64,000 nt of DNA from UKL13-3 sp040387195 (GCA_040387195.1 JAZKEF010000003.1:62001-126000); one strand, 5' to 3'. Positions 15,926-25,769 are shown, counted from the stretch's first letter. Numbers and translations are program-made. The notes: a model not told the origin generated them from the letters alone.

Positions 15926-17191
15926 TTAGTTTGTTGGAGCTTCAAACACTCCGTTATCTTTACTATCATTGCCTCCATCCTTTTGTTTTTTGAATGCATC
16001 AAGATCAAAAGTGAGTGTAAATCGTAAGGTGTTATCGAGTGGGTTTCGTTGCTGGAATGATATCAGGTACGCCACATCCAATCCAAATACATTGTATCGT
16101 AAGCCTGCACCCATGGTAAGATATTTTCGGTTTCCCTTGTATTGGTTTTCATGAAAATAACCGGCACGTAACGCAAATTGTTTATCATACCAGTATTCCA
16201 TCCCGGTCGAAATATTAATCTCGTTCAACTCTTCTGAAAAACCTCCCGGAGCATCGCTGAAAGATTGCAGCATTCCTTGAACAACCGGAACATTATTCAA
16301 TTTACCACTTTCAATAATCGGTTCCTTGGTAATCGGATCGGTTTCAATTTGTCCGTTTGCTCCTATTTTATATTTAGGTGGTGTTGGCACCAGTAACTTA
16401 TTAAGGTCAACAGTAAGTGCTATACTATTGTATTTGTCAATTTCAACCTGCCAGTATGTACCTACGCGCAAGTTAATCGGAATAAAGTTTTCCTGCTGTG
16501 CGGTGGTATAGGTAACTTTTGCTCCGATATTGGTAATGGCTGCACCGTATCCATAGTTAAACTTATACCCTTTATACTTCATCGTATTCTGGTAATACGC
16601 TGTAATATCTCCTGCAAAGGATTGCCCTGCCTTAATTCCTGCAACATTGGTTGCCCCACCGGCCAGATTGGAATAGATATATCGGAAAGCAATACCTACG
16701 GCAAACTGATCTGATAGTTTTTGGGAGTATCCCAAATCAACTGCTAGCTCATTAGGGTTAAAATTTCCCATGGATAACCCCGAGTTATCGGTAAAATTAA
16801 TTTCACCAAGGGAAAAATACCTCAAGGATCCACCGATTGCCGACTTTTCATTTATTTTTCCATAGGCCGATAAATAGGAAAGAGATACATCGGGTACCAA
16901 TTGACGAAGCCAAGGTGTATATGAAATAGAAACGCCTCCGTTTTTTTCCATAAATGCCAGCTTGGAAGTATTCCAATGAATGGCATTCATATCATTTGGG
17001 GTTGCTACACCAACATCACCCATTGCTCCAGCTCTTGCATCAGGAGTAATCATCAAAAAAGGGACTGCGGTTGTAATTGTGTTTTGTCGCCCGTCAAGCT
17101 GACTTGCACTGGCATTATTAACCTGAGCCGTTGCTCCAAAAATGCTCACTAAACCTGCTGCGGCAACTGTATAAATTTTTCTTATTATCAT
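15926..17191 (-). CDS. porV: type IX secretion outer-membrane protein PorV
   Basis: A 421-residue FadL-like beta-barrel of the T9SS. PorV binds exported cargo at the translocon and delivers it to the PorU sortase. The start at 17191 is chosen because MIIRKIYTVAAAGLVSIFGATAQ is a typical signal peptide. The conserved region PFLMITPDARAGAMGDVGVA, near the mature N-terminus, is the PorV hallmark, and the barrel strands end in NTLRFTLTFDLDAF. It follows porU by 60 bp; a candidate -7 box TATTTTTG (minus strand, 17221-17228) lies in that gap and could give porV-ispF extra transcription. The C-terminal tail (KKQKDGGNDSKDN) extends beyond the last strand. Confidence 0.95.
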   Translation of the reverse strand: MIIRKIYTVAAAGLVSIFGATAQVNNASASQLDGRQNTITTAVPFLMITPDARAGAMGDVGVATPNDMNAIHWNTSKLAFMEKNGGVSISYTPWLRQLVPDVSLSYLSAYGKINEKSAIGGSLRYFSLGEINFTDNSGLSMGNFNPNELAVDLGYSQKLSDQFAVGIAFRYIYSNLAGGATNVAGIKAGQSFAGDITAYYQNTMKYKGYKFNYGYGAAITNIGAKVTYTTAQQENFIPINLRVGTYWQVEIDKYNSIALTVDLNKLLVPTPPKYKIGANGQIETDPITKEPIIESGKLNNVPVVQGMLQSFSDAPGGFSEELNEINISTGMEYWYDKQFALRAGYFHENQYKGNRKYLTMGAGLRYNVFGLDVAYLISFQQRNPLDNTLRFTLTFDLDAFKKQKDGGNDSKDNGVFEAPTN

Positions 17192-17220
17192 GTGTGTGTT
17201 TAAAAACTCTCTCAACCGCG

Positions 17221-17228
17221 CAAAAATA
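17221..17228 (-). promoter_or_regulatory. possible internal -7 box for porV-ispF
   Basis: TATTTTTG on the minus strand, 29 bp before the porV ATG; no -33 element at proper spacing. Weak evidence. Confidence 0.25.
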
Positions 17229-17251
17229 AACGGATAGTTGGGATTTGAAAA

Positions 17252-20200
17252 TTAATTCAATATCACCATCTTTTGAAATTCTTCCGCACTTTTTCCTGTA
17301 TTTGACTTAACTTTTACTTTGTAAACATATACCCCTTTACCAATATTATCTCCATAATCATCACGTCCATCCCAGTTTAATTGGTCAAAGTGATTTCCGT
17401 TGGTCAAAGCATCCGTTTGCAGCGTTTTGATCAATTTGCCACTGATGGTAAAAATCTGTACTTGCACGGTTATGGGTTCGCCCGCTTTATTATGATCGAA
17501 ATGAAAGGTAGTATTGGTAGTAAAGGGGTTAGGATAGTTCAGTACATGTTGTAAAGCCATCTCCTGCGAACTGGCCACCACAAACTCCAGCATTGCGTCC
17601 GAAGAATTATTGTACACATCGTATGCTCTCGTTTTTAGCATATTTTTCCCTTGCGGCAAATCCTTCATCTTAAAATGCACCTCTCCCTCCTGATAACTAT
17701 CTGTCTTAGCTTGATAATAGTCGTTTAATACTACATTTTTAGTCGTATTATTATTTAAAATCATCGAAATATCCCTGCCTACGCCCTTACCGGTTATATT
17801 AATTCCATTCTCATCTTTGAGCTTAACGATTAATGTCGGATTTTCGTTTGTTACCCCTCCGAATACAAATTGTTCGTCATTCATATACAGTTTGATTTCT
17901 GGGCCAGCATTGTCTGGAGGAATGCTATCCGAGGTGGTTCCAACAATCATATTGTTAAAATAACCAATAGCATCCGAAGTACCGTTGTCGCCTTCATAAC
18001 TGATTTTCCCATAACCTATTTCATATGAAATATCTTTGGGCACCACAAATGAAAACGAGAACAAACCATTAACTACCGAAGCCTTTCCCCGGTATATTAC
18101 ATTGTTTTGCATGGTAAAATTTGCTTGCGGGCTGGAGGGATTATTTCCAATGGTGCGGTATGTTGACGGTTTATCATATACTGTTGGATACACAATTCCT
18201 GTATATCCGCTCAGTGTGTTATGTTGCAAATCCGTGAATTTTCCACTGATGGTAACTTTTGCAAAGGCTCTTAATGTATCAGGAGTGATTGAAACCGATT
18301 GATTGTTAATGCTTGTTGTTTGAATTCTGTTTGTCGGATAGGCTAGGTAAATTGCAGGATCTCCCAACAGTGTAAAATTACGCTCATTTTTATCGCCCGA
18401 CAGATAATCATTTTTGGTTAAACGCATAATCTCTCCAAGTCTCAATGGATTGGCCGCAGAGGCTGAATCAAGCCCTACCCGGTTGTAAAAATAACTATTG
18501 AGTTCAAAATTGGAACCCGAGTTAACCAGTCGTACTGTTGTAAACAGGGCTATTCCGCCCCCGTTAGGGTTGAGCAGCACCATTTCACCTGCCGATGTTC
18601 TGGAAGGATCATCAAACCTGCTGAACTCACATGTGGCTGTAACAAATAACGGAAGTTTATTTCCATTGCCCCACCGCTGTATATCATCTGTATTCAGAAT
18701 ACGTTCGCCCGCCCAACCTACTTCTCCACCATGTCCGGTATAATTTATTATCATGGCACCCTGCTCAACAGAATGAACTATTTCTGCTTGTGCGTCAGGA
18801 TTTCTGGCCCCCCCGGCTGTATTTTCTTCTTTAAAGGCGTCAATGAATATCTTTTTTACATTGTAGTTCTTAAACTTTAGGATGGCATTGTTTGCCAACT
18901 GTTCTGCCTGACTCTGGTGAATATTGCTATCCTCATCATCTGCAACAAACACCAATTTTGTTTTCCAATCACCAAAAACCGGACTCTTTACGTAGTTAAA
19001 TATTTTGTTCAGCATATTTGTGGCCTGAGTATTATCCTGAGCAGGCAACCTTCCGATAGCTATATCCAGCAATTCCTTTGTATCTGTATTCGAATCCCAC
19101 TTCCCTTCAGTATCATCCAGCAACCCAAGATAATCATCTGAGTTGTAAGTATTAACAGGGTCGTATGATTCGATGCTTTCATAAGTGGGAACGTAATTGG
19201 TATTGTTGGATACCCGGTTTTTGTAATCATAGGATGCCCTTCCAAAGAGGGTAACATACTTCGGTAAATCCTGCGGGTTGGCCGCACGTTTATAAAACAT
19301 CCGGAAAAAATCACGAATGGCACTTACATCCTGAGCACCCGAAGAAAATTCATTGTAGATCTGGTTAACAGTAATGACATGAACCCTCAGATTTGAGTTA
19401 TCGATATGAAACCGGGCCAGGGTTTGGGATTCATTAACAAATGCCGGATGGGTAATAATAAACAAATCGGCTGCTGCCAGTCCGTGTAAGTTTTGGTTCG
19501 GAATTTTAGCTGCTGAAATCGGTTCTAAATATAATTGTCCGGTAAAGGAAATGTATTCCCGGAGAGAATCGGAAGTGGCAACAAAAGAGTAGCCCCCTCC
19601 TGAAGATCCGATCGTTTGATTTACAGCCTGTGTAGGTGCGCTTACATCCCAAACGTATACAGGAACTCCGGAACTGATGTTAAACTGGCTGATTTTTCCT
19701 GCTCCAACACTTCTCGAATCCCGAAAGCTAAACATTGGACCAACCTGGCTTAAAACATTACGGCTTTGAAGTTCAAAATAGTCGAGCCAGCCAACCGATC
19801 CCGGAATAGGTAGGTTATAGGTATAGGTAACATTTATACTTCCGGAAGATACGGCAACTGTCGCATCCTTTAAAGCATCTGTATTGGTGGCATACGGACG
19901 TTCAAAATTGGCCTCAACCTGAGCCAGATTATGGTTAATAACAGGATTGCCGTTAATGCTTACTGAAAACATACTGGGCACAAAACTGTGTGCTGTAACG
20001 GATGATTTTATATACAAAGGCTCGGCAATATTCAGGTTTCCCAAATTTGCAGTAAAATTAATGGTTGCGGTTCGGCTAAACTCTTCTCCCATCCATCTTC
20101 TTCCCGATTTAATCAGGTTGTACAACTCCTGTTCATACACATATAACTGGTCAAACTCGGTCACCTGTGTGTTGGCTAAACCTGCACCAGGTGCCTGCGG

Positions 20201-21118
20201 AACGCGTTTTCCAACCACACCGCCATATGTAATAAAGTAATATGTTACATCAGAATAGATATTCGTTGAGTGAGCATATCTTCCATTGGAGGCACTGTAA
20301 TTCCACACATCCTGCTGTGCTTTCCCATAAAAAATAACCCTGTCTCCCTCATTAAAAACGCCATCAGACTCTCCTTCTACCCAAATTGCATTTTCGGGCA
20401 AATCATCGTGCCTGAAATCGCTGTTTTTTTGCGGCAACATCCCTCCCCCCATTCCATATATTTTAATCGTCCTCGGATCAATGCCATCCGTATTCAGCCC
20501 AATACTTTTTAAGTAATTTTTTGATAACGCATACATTCCCGTTTGGTTAATTGCCATTTTTATCCACTCTCCTGTTGCCAATACCGAGTTTGTAGCAAAT
20601 GCCTTTTTCGCCAATAACGCTGAATTGGGAGCGGCTCCATCACTCTGAATGGTTATTTTGAACGACACCAAATGTTCAATGTTGCCACTTAACTTATTTA
20701 TCCGCACCGGTATCACCTGAACCATCAATACCGGATTCTTTTGTATATAGCCTAACTCCTGTTCAATAACAAACTCACTCTTCAGCAAGTCTTTATCCTG
20801 AAATAAAGTACCGGCTGCCAACGTTTCATATACAAGGTCTCGTAACTCAACCTGGATATGCTGATTTCCGGATATTGGAATATTGCGCGTAACAATAGGT
20901 AATGCTCCATACTTATTTTTATGGTAAGCAGCGTTTTCGAAAGTGTGGAATTGAGGATATAGTTTATCCTGTAGCTTATAATCCGATGTTATATTCCACC
21001 TTAGTGAAACGGGAGTTATTATTTCAGCAGCGTCTACACCAAAATAAACCCCATGAAATAGAAGTAACAAAAGCACCTTAGAGGCTTTTATGACCTTTTT
21101 ATGAAAATGTTGTTGCAT
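17252..21118 (-). CDS. porU: type IX secretion sortase / C-terminal signal peptidase PorU
   Basis: A 1288-residue cell-surface protein of peptidase family C25 (gingipain-like). PorU removes the C-terminal sorting domain of T9SS cargo and attaches the cargo to the surface. The catalytic dyad is visible: His796 in NYTGHGGEVGW and Cys830 in VTATCEFSRF. An N-terminal signal segment (residues about 12-30) precedes long beta-rich domains, and the last about 90 residues (LNYPNPFTTNTTFHF to QKMVILN) form a PorSec/FlgD-like domain that PorU itself keeps. It is followed by porV on the same strand. The length agrees with PorU of Porphyromonas and Flavobacterium. Confidence 0.95.
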   Translation of the reverse strand: MQQHFHKKVIKASKVLLLLLFHGVYFGVDAAEIITPVSLRWNITSDYKLQDKLYPQFHTFENAAYHKNKYGALPIVTRNIPISGNQHIQVELRDLVYETLAAGTLFQDKDLLKSEFVIEQELGYIQKNPVLMVQVIPVRINKLSGNIEHLVSFKITIQSDGAAPNSALLAKKAFATNSVLATGEWIKMAINQTGMYALSKNYLKSIGLNTDGIDPRTIKIYGMGGGMLPQKNSDFRHDDLPENAIWVEGESDGVFNEGDRVIFYGKAQQDVWNYSASNGRYAHSTNIYSDVTYYFITYGGVVGKRVPQAPGAGLANTQVTEFDQLYVYEQELYNLIKSGRRWMGEEFSRTATINFTANLGNLNIAEPLYIKSSVTAHSFVPSMFSVSINGNPVINHNLAQVEANFERPYATNTDALKDATVAVSSGSINVTYTYNLPIPGSVGWLDYFELQSRNVLSQVGPMFSFRDSRSVGAGKISQFNISSGVPVYVWDVSAPTQAVNQTIGSSGGGYSFVATSDSLREYISFTGQLYLEPISAAKIPNQNLHGLAAADLFIITHPAFVNESQTLARFHIDNSNLRVHVITVNQIYNEFSSGAQDVSAIRDFFRMFYKRAANPQDLPKYVTLFGRASYDYKNRVSNNTNYVPTYESIESYDPVNTYNSDDYLGLLDDTEGKWDSNTDTKELLDIAIGRLPAQDNTQATNMLNKIFNYVKSPVFGDWKTKLVFVADDEDSNIHQSQAEQLANNAILKFKNYNVKKIFIDAFKEENTAGGARNPDAQAEIVHSVEQGAMIINYTGHGGEVGWAGERILNTDDIQRWGNGNKLPLFVTATCEFSRFDDPSRTSAGEMVLLNPNGGGIALFTTVRLVNSGSNFELNSYFYNRVGLDSASAANPLRLGEIMRLTKNDYLSGDKNERNFTLLGDPAIYLAYPTNRIQTTSINNQSVSITPDTLRAFAKVTISGKFTDLQHNTLSGYTGIVYPTVYDKPSTYRTIGNNPSSPQANFTMQNNVIYRGKASVVNGLFSFSFVVPKDISYEIGYGKISYEGDNGTSDAIGYFNNMIVGTTSDSIPPDNAGPEIKLYMNDEQFVFGGVTNENPTLIVKLKDENGINITGKGVGRDISMILNNNTTKNVVLNDYYQAKTDSYQEGEVHFKMKDLPQGKNMLKTRAYDVYNNSSDAMLEFVVASSQEMALQHVLNYPNPFTTNTTFHFDHNKAGEPITVQVQIFTISGKLIKTLQTDALTNGNHFDQLNWDGRDDYGDNIGKGVYVYKVKVKSNTGKSAEEFQKMVILN

Positions 21119-21315
21119 ATCAAAAAATAAAATGCTTATAATTGGAACTTTGTATAGTTATTAATAACACGTTAATAAACGTTAAACAAAACAAATTAAT
21201 TGTACGCGTATTACAAATGATTTGAATGAATTAATAATTCATGCAAAACGGGACAAACTTATACTAAATGCTATAGGAGTTATCAATAATATTCTATAAC
21301 ACACGAGACATAAAA

Positions 21316-22311
21316 ATGAAGGTAAAAATTGCTGTACAAAACAGCATCTATATATACATATTAGCGTTAATCCTTAGTGTAGGGACTGCTTGGGCTCAAG
21401 ACCCGCAGTTTTCCCAGTACTATGCTAATCCTATATATACGAATCCCGCTTTTGCAGGAGGGTCAAATGTGGGGCGCATGGTGCTTAATTATCGGAGTCA
21501 GTGGCCTACCATATCGGGTACTTTCAGAACATTTTCGGCATCTTATGATGAACATTATGATATCATAAACGGGGGTATCGGTTTTATTGCTACCGCTGAT
21601 GAGGCCGGTGTTGGAACATTGCAGTCTACGTCCTTCAGCGGGATGTATGCCTACCAGATTAATTTGAACAAAACCATGACCATGCGGCTGGGAGTGCAGG
21701 CCGGTGTTTTTCAAAAAACAATCAATTTTAACAAACTTGTATTCGTTGATCAAATCAGGGAACAGCAGGGAATTGTAAGGGCAACAGGAGAAGTGCCAAT
21801 TACCAATGCGATATTTTATCCCAACTTTTCGGCCGGTGGAATTATATACTCCAACTCATTTTACGCGGGTGCTGCCATTCACAACCTGAATACGCCTGCA
21901 CAGGGCTTTTACAAATCTTCAGAGAGTAAAATTCAGATGCGTTATACCCTTCACGGGGGGCTGGTGCAACCTGTGAAAAAACACAGGGATCCTAAAAAAG
22001 CATCCAACCTGTATCCGAATGTATTGTACATGCAACAAGGTTCAAACATTCAGCTCAACTTAGGTATGTACTACAATCAGGGGCCGATTGTTTACGGGGC
22101 ATACTTCCGCCAAACCCTGCGCAACCCGGATGCTCTCATCTTGTTACTGGGTATACGTACACCAAAAGTTAAAATCGGTTTTTCATATGACGGAACCATT
22201 TCCGATATCCGAAAAGCGGCAGGCCAGTCATATGAAGTGTCTTTATCGTTCGAGTTGAAGAAGCATGTGAGAAGCAAAAAAGTTAGAAGTATCAGATGTC
22301 CGGAATTCTAA
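21316..22311 (+). CDS. PorP/SprF family type IX secretion membrane protein (copy 1)
   Basis: A 331-residue outer-membrane beta-barrel with a signal peptide ending in AWAQ. The mature N-terminus DPQFSQYYANPIYTNPAFAG is the PorP/SprF signature. The chain consists of alternating amphipathic strands and ends in a short basic tail, RSIRCPEF. Members are linked to T9SS function, either as core PorP or as SprF-type partners needed for surface display of a specific cargo. Copy 2 follows after 34 bp. The gene diverges from porU through a 197-bp gap. With no SprB-like adhesin beside it, I cannot say whether it is the core PorP. Confidence 0.92.
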   Translation: MKVKIAVQNSIYIYILALILSVGTAWAQDPQFSQYYANPIYTNPAFAGGSNVGRMVLNYRSQWPTISGTFRTFSASYDEHYDIINGGIGFIATADEAGVGTLQSTSFSGMYAYQINLNKTMTMRLGVQAGVFQKTINFNKLVFVDQIREQQGIVRATGEVPITNAIFYPNFSAGGIIYSNSFYAGAAIHNLNTPAQGFYKSSESKIQMRYTLHGGLVQPVKKHRDPKKASNLYPNVLYMQQGSNIQLNLGMYYNQGPIVYGAYFRQTLRNPDALILLLGIRTPKVKIGFSYDGTISDIRKAAGQSYEVSLSFELKKHVRSKKVRSIRCPEF

Positions 22312-22345
22312 AAAAGTTGTTTATATTCGTATCAACCCATTGGAA

Positions 22346-23338
22346 ATGAAAAAAACGCTTCTAAAATTATTGCTTTGGTTAGCTATACCTTTTACAGCTT
22401 TGGCGCAAGACCCACAGTTTTCTCAGTTTTATGCCAATCCTCTTTACACTAATCCTGCATTTGCAGGCGCTTCCAACAATATCCGTTTTACCATCATTGG
22501 CCGTGATCAGTACACCGGCATCAGCAATAATTACAAAACTGCAGGTGCCAGCCTTGATGCTCAAGTGAATTCCTTAAATGGCGGCTTGGGATTGATGGCA
22601 ACGATGGATATGGCGGGAGATGGACGATTAACCACAACAACCTTCAGCGGTATTTATGCTTACAGCGTTGCGCTTTCCCGAAAAGTAACAATGAGAGCAG
22701 GTATTCAGGCTTCTTATTACCAGCGTGCTTACGACTTCAGCAAATTTCGCTTTGGCGATCAGATTGATGACCAATACGGTTTTATATTACCAACCAACGA
22801 GGTAAGGGGCTTGCAACAAATTAACCTGCTGAATTTTGGAACAGGGCTTCTCATATACAGCAACACCCTATTTGGAGGTATTGCCGTGCATAACCTTACC
22901 GAACCCAATCAATCTTTCTACTCGCCCAACAGCAGTGCCGATGAGTTTAAGCTTCCAAGAAGATACACACTCCATACCGGAGCCAATATTACTGTTAAAA
23001 ATGCCCGATTTGACGATCAAAAAGTAATTCTTTCGCCAAATGTATTGTACATGCAGCAACGCAATTTTAATCAGTTAAATCTTGGGTTTTATGTAAAAAA
23101 ACAGGCTTTAACAGCAGGTATGTGGTTCAGGCAAACATCTGTAAATAGTGATGCCTTCATCTTTTTAGTAGGTCTTAAGTTTCCAAAATTCAGGGTGGGT
23201 TACAGCTATGATATTACAATATCTGGAGCCCGCACAGCCACGCAGGGTTCGCATGAACTTTCGATGGCATTTGAGCTTAAACCTAAGAAAAAATCGACTA
23301 AACGAACTGTAAAAGCGATGCGTTGTCCTGAATTTTAG
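22346..23338 (+). CDS. PorP/SprF family type IX secretion membrane protein (copy 2)
   Basis: A 330-residue paralogue of the preceding gene with the same layout: signal peptide ending in TALAQ, the DPQFSQFYANPLYTNPAFAG signature, amphipathic barrel strands, and a C-terminal RCPEF tail identical to copy 1. I choose the ATG at 22346 over a TTG two codons upstream. The paralogues are clearly diverged along their length, so the duplication is old. It is probably co-transcribed with copy 1. Two neighbouring PorP-like proteins may serve different partners at the T9SS. Confidence 0.92.
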   Translation: MKKTLLKLLLWLAIPFTALAQDPQFSQFYANPLYTNPAFAGASNNIRFTIIGRDQYTGISNNYKTAGASLDAQVNSLNGGLGLMATMDMAGDGRLTTTTFSGIYAYSVALSRKVTMRAGIQASYYQRAYDFSKFRFGDQIDDQYGFILPTNEVRGLQQINLLNFGTGLLIYSNTLFGGIAVHNLTEPNQSFYSPNSSADEFKLPRRYTLHTGANITVKNARFDDQKVILSPNVLYMQQRNFNQLNLGFYVKKQALTAGMWFRQTSVNSDAFIFLVGLKFPKFRVGYSYDITISGARTATQGSHELSMAFELKPKKKSTKRTVKAMRCPEF

Positions 23339-23346
23339 ATTGGAAA

Positions 23347-23380
23347 TTGGAATATATTGTGCATTTTTACGTTATATTTG
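23347..23380 (+). promoter_or_regulatory. predicted promoter of the GldJ-like gene
   Basis: TTG at 23347-23349, 23 bp, TATATTTG at 23373-23380 (full -7 match), 24 bp before the ATG. It suggests the gene is expressed independently of the PorP pair. Confidence 0.42.
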
Positions 23381-23404
23381 AAAAATTAATAATAAGCTAA
23401 GTAT

Positions 23405-24841
23405 ATGAAGCATGCTTCAAAATTGATTCTTTTAGCAGTATTGGCCCAGGCTATTGTAATCTCTTCTTGTGGAAACAAGAAGTCGTCCGTTACCGGATGG
23501 AAATACAATGACCCTAAATGGGGCGGATTTGAAAAAGCTAAATTTAAAGATCAGGAAACCGGTCCGGGATTAATATTTATAGAAGGTGGATCAGCTACCA
23601 TTGGACAAGCTGAACAGGATCTTTTATACGATCGGAATAACTTCAAACGCAGGGTTTCGGTTCCAAGTTTTTACATGGACGAAACTGAAGTTTCGAACTT
23701 TCATTACAATGAATATTTGTATTGGTTAGCCCGTGTATACGTGAGCAATCCAATTATTTTCACCAAAGCATTACCTGACACTTTGGTATGGAGAGATAAA
23801 TTATCTTACAACGAACCATACGTATTGTACTACCTGCGTCACCCTGCTTACAGAGACTACCCTGTAGTTGGTGTTAGCTGGTTACAGGCAAAGGCTTACG
23901 CTGAATGGCGTACGGATCGGGTAAACGAAATGATTTTGGCGCGCGAAGGATTCATCGATATGGATGTAACCAAAACCGTTGATGATAATAACTTCAATAC
24001 TGAAGCTTATTTATTGGGATTGTATTCTCCAACCATCAAAAAACAATTGAAAGATTATTCTCCAAACGGAAGCAAACGTAATGTAAGAATGGAAGATGGT
24101 ATTTTACTTCCAGAATACCGCTTACCTACCGAAACCGAATGGGAATATGCTGCTTATGGTTACTACTCTCCTTCTTACAATGAAAACATTGACGTAAGAA
24201 GAATTTATCCTTGGGATGGTTTGACATTGCGCAGAAGCGATAATGAAAAAACCCGTGGATTGATGTACGCCAACTATCAAAGAGGTCGTGGTGACGTTGC
24301 CGGTGTTGCCGGTAAATTAAACGATGGTGCATTCTTTACAACTTTTGTGAAACCAAAAGATATGCTTCCGAATGATTTCGGATTGTATCACATGGCAGGT
24401 AACGTAAGCGAGTGGACAATGGACGTTTACCGTCCTTTATCTTCTGAAGATATGACTGATGTTAGTCCTTTCAGGGGTAACGTATACAAAACCAAAGTAA
24501 CAGATGCGGACGGTATTGTTTCGGAAAAAGACAGTTTGGGTAGAATCCCTTACCGTGAAGTTACCGAAGAGGAAAATGCCAAACGTAGAAACTACAAAAA
24601 ATCAAACAACATCGGATACAAGGATGAGTTGACATACTCCGACCTCGATCAGCAATATGAATACAGTGTTTCATCATTGATTGATAACAGAGCACGTGTA
24701 TACAAAGGTGGTTCATGGAGAGACCGTGCATACTGGTTACATCCGGGAACACGCAGATACCTTGATGAGGAATTAGCAACTGCTACCATCGGATTCCGTT
24801 GTGTAATGGACCGTGTAGGTGATCCAAGAAAAAAGAACTAA
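23405..24841 (+). CDS. GldJ/GldK-type gliding/T9SS lipoprotein (FGE-sulfatase fold)
   Basis: A 478-residue lipoprotein (signal ending VISSC, acylated Cys at about residue 22) with a formylglycine-generating-enzyme (SUMF1) fold: IFIEGGSATIGQ, SFYMDETEVSNFHYNEYL, YPVVGVSWLQAKAYAEWR, RLPTETEWEYAAYG, HMAGNVSEWTMDVY, GGSWRDRAYWLHPGTRRYLD and IGFRCVMD. The paired active-site cysteines of true FGE are not evident, so a structural role is likely. GldJ and GldK are paralogues of this type; GldK normally precedes gldLMN, whereas GldJ is found near porU/porV. The context here (porUV and PorP genes, no gldLMN) favours GldJ, but the sequence alone does not settle it, so no symbol is given. Confidence 0.88.
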   Translation: MKHASKLILLAVLAQAIVISSCGNKKSSVTGWKYNDPKWGGFEKAKFKDQETGPGLIFIEGGSATIGQAEQDLLYDRNNFKRRVSVPSFYMDETEVSNFHYNEYLYWLARVYVSNPIIFTKALPDTLVWRDKLSYNEPYVLYYLRHPAYRDYPVVGVSWLQAKAYAEWRTDRVNEMILAREGFIDMDVTKTVDDNNFNTEAYLLGLYSPTIKKQLKDYSPNGSKRNVRMEDGILLPEYRLPTETEWEYAAYGYYSPSYNENIDVRRIYPWDGLTLRRSDNEKTRGLMYANYQRGRGDVAGVAGKLNDGAFFTTFVKPKDMLPNDFGLYHMAGNVSEWTMDVYRPLSSEDMTDVSPFRGNVYKTKVTDADGIVSEKDSLGRIPYREVTEEENAKRRNYKKSNNIGYKDELTYSDLDQQYEYSVSSLIDNRARVYKGGSWRDRAYWLHPGTRRYLDEELATATIGFRCVMDRVGDPRKKN

Positions 24842-24850
24842 GAACACATA

Positions 24851-24898
24851 CAAAACAAAAAAGGTCGGGAGTGCAAACTTCCGACCTTTTTTGTTTTG
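24851..24898. terminator. long bidirectional terminator between the GldJ-like gene and nadC
   Basis: A perfect 18-bp inverted repeat (24851-24868 with 24881-24898) whose core AAAAAAGGTCGG is nearly the same as the terminator at 57012-57055. A/T ends on both sides allow termination of both converging genes. Confidence 0.88.
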
Positions 24899-24910
24899 TA
24901 TCATTTGGAG

Positions 24911-25765
24911 CTATCCTGCCCGCATGCTTAAATCCAGGCTTTTTACTGAATGTGTTAATGCACCCGAAGAAATAAAATCAACACCTGTTTCTGCATAAGC
25001 TCTTAGGGTTTCCAATGTAATCCCCCCTGATGCTTCTGTTTCAAATCGTTTGTCAATCAATTGAACGGCTTCTGTAAGCATGGGAATAGAAAAATTATCC
25101 AGCATAATCCTGTTCACTCCACCAATGGCAATCACTTCATTCACTTCGGCAAAATTTCGGGTCTCTATCTCAATTTTCAAATCAAGCTGATTGGTCTTTA
25201 AATATTGTTGTGTACGGCTTAATGCCTGCGCAATTCCACCTGCAAAGTCAATATGATTATCCTTAATCAGAATCATATCATACAATCCGATACGGTGATT
25301 GGCCCCTCCTCCATTTTTAACCGCCCACTTCTCTAGTAAACGCATACCTGGAGTAGTTTTGCGCGTATCCAGAATCTGGGTATGCAAACCTTCAAGCACC
25401 TTAACATACCTGCTGGTTTGTGTGGAAACACCACTTAACCGTTGGATGAAGTTTAACACTGTTCGCTCTGCTGTAAGCATGCTGATGGAGCTTCCTTTTA
25501 CCTCCATTACCACTTCTCCTTCCTTTACAAGAGATCCATCCTTTTTCAGGAGTTTCACATCAAGTCCGGCATCCACCTTCTTGAAAATATACTCTCCCAA
25601 CAATACACCTGCCAGCACTCCATCTTCCTTTGCTACAATGATGGATTTACCCGTTGCAGCCTTATCGATGGTGGCAAGAGAAGTATGATCGCCACTACCG
25701 ATATCTTCGGTAAATGACATCTCAATCAGCTGAATGACCAGCGGATGATTTAATAATTCGTTCAT
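24911..25765 (-). CDS. nadC: nicotinate-nucleotide pyrophosphorylase (carboxylating), quinolinate phosphoribosyltransferase
   Basis: A 284-residue NadC converting quinolinate and PRPP to nicotinate mononucleotide in de novo NAD synthesis. Characteristic motifs are EDIGSGDHTS near the N-terminus, AERTVLNFIQRLSGVST, DTRKTTPGMRLLEKWAVKNG (substrate-binding Arg/Lys cluster), and EIETRNFAEVNE plus EASGGITLETLRAYAETGVD at the end. It is 4 bp from the upstream DUF4783 gene, a pairing seen often in Bacteroidota. nadA and nadB are not in the window. Confidence 0.97.
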   Translation of the reverse strand: MNELLNHPLVIQLIEMSFTEDIGSGDHTSLATIDKAATGKSIIVAKEDGVLAGVLLGEYIFKKVDAGLDVKLLKKDGSLVKEGEVVMEVKGSSISMLTAERTVLNFIQRLSGVSTQTSRYVKVLEGLHTQILDTRKTTPGMRLLEKWAVKNGGGANHRIGLYDMILIKDNHIDFAGGIAQALSRTQQYLKTNQLDLKIEIETRNFAEVNEVIAIGGVNRIMLDNFSIPMLTEAVQLIDKRFETEASGGITLETLRAYAETGVDFISSGALTHSVKSLDLSMRAG

Positions 25766-25769
25766 GTAT

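Noticed and set aside
23405..24841. Assignment as GldK
   Set aside because: GldK normally heads gldKLMN; here no gldLMN follows and porU/porV are near, which favours GldJ. The sequence alone does not decide it.
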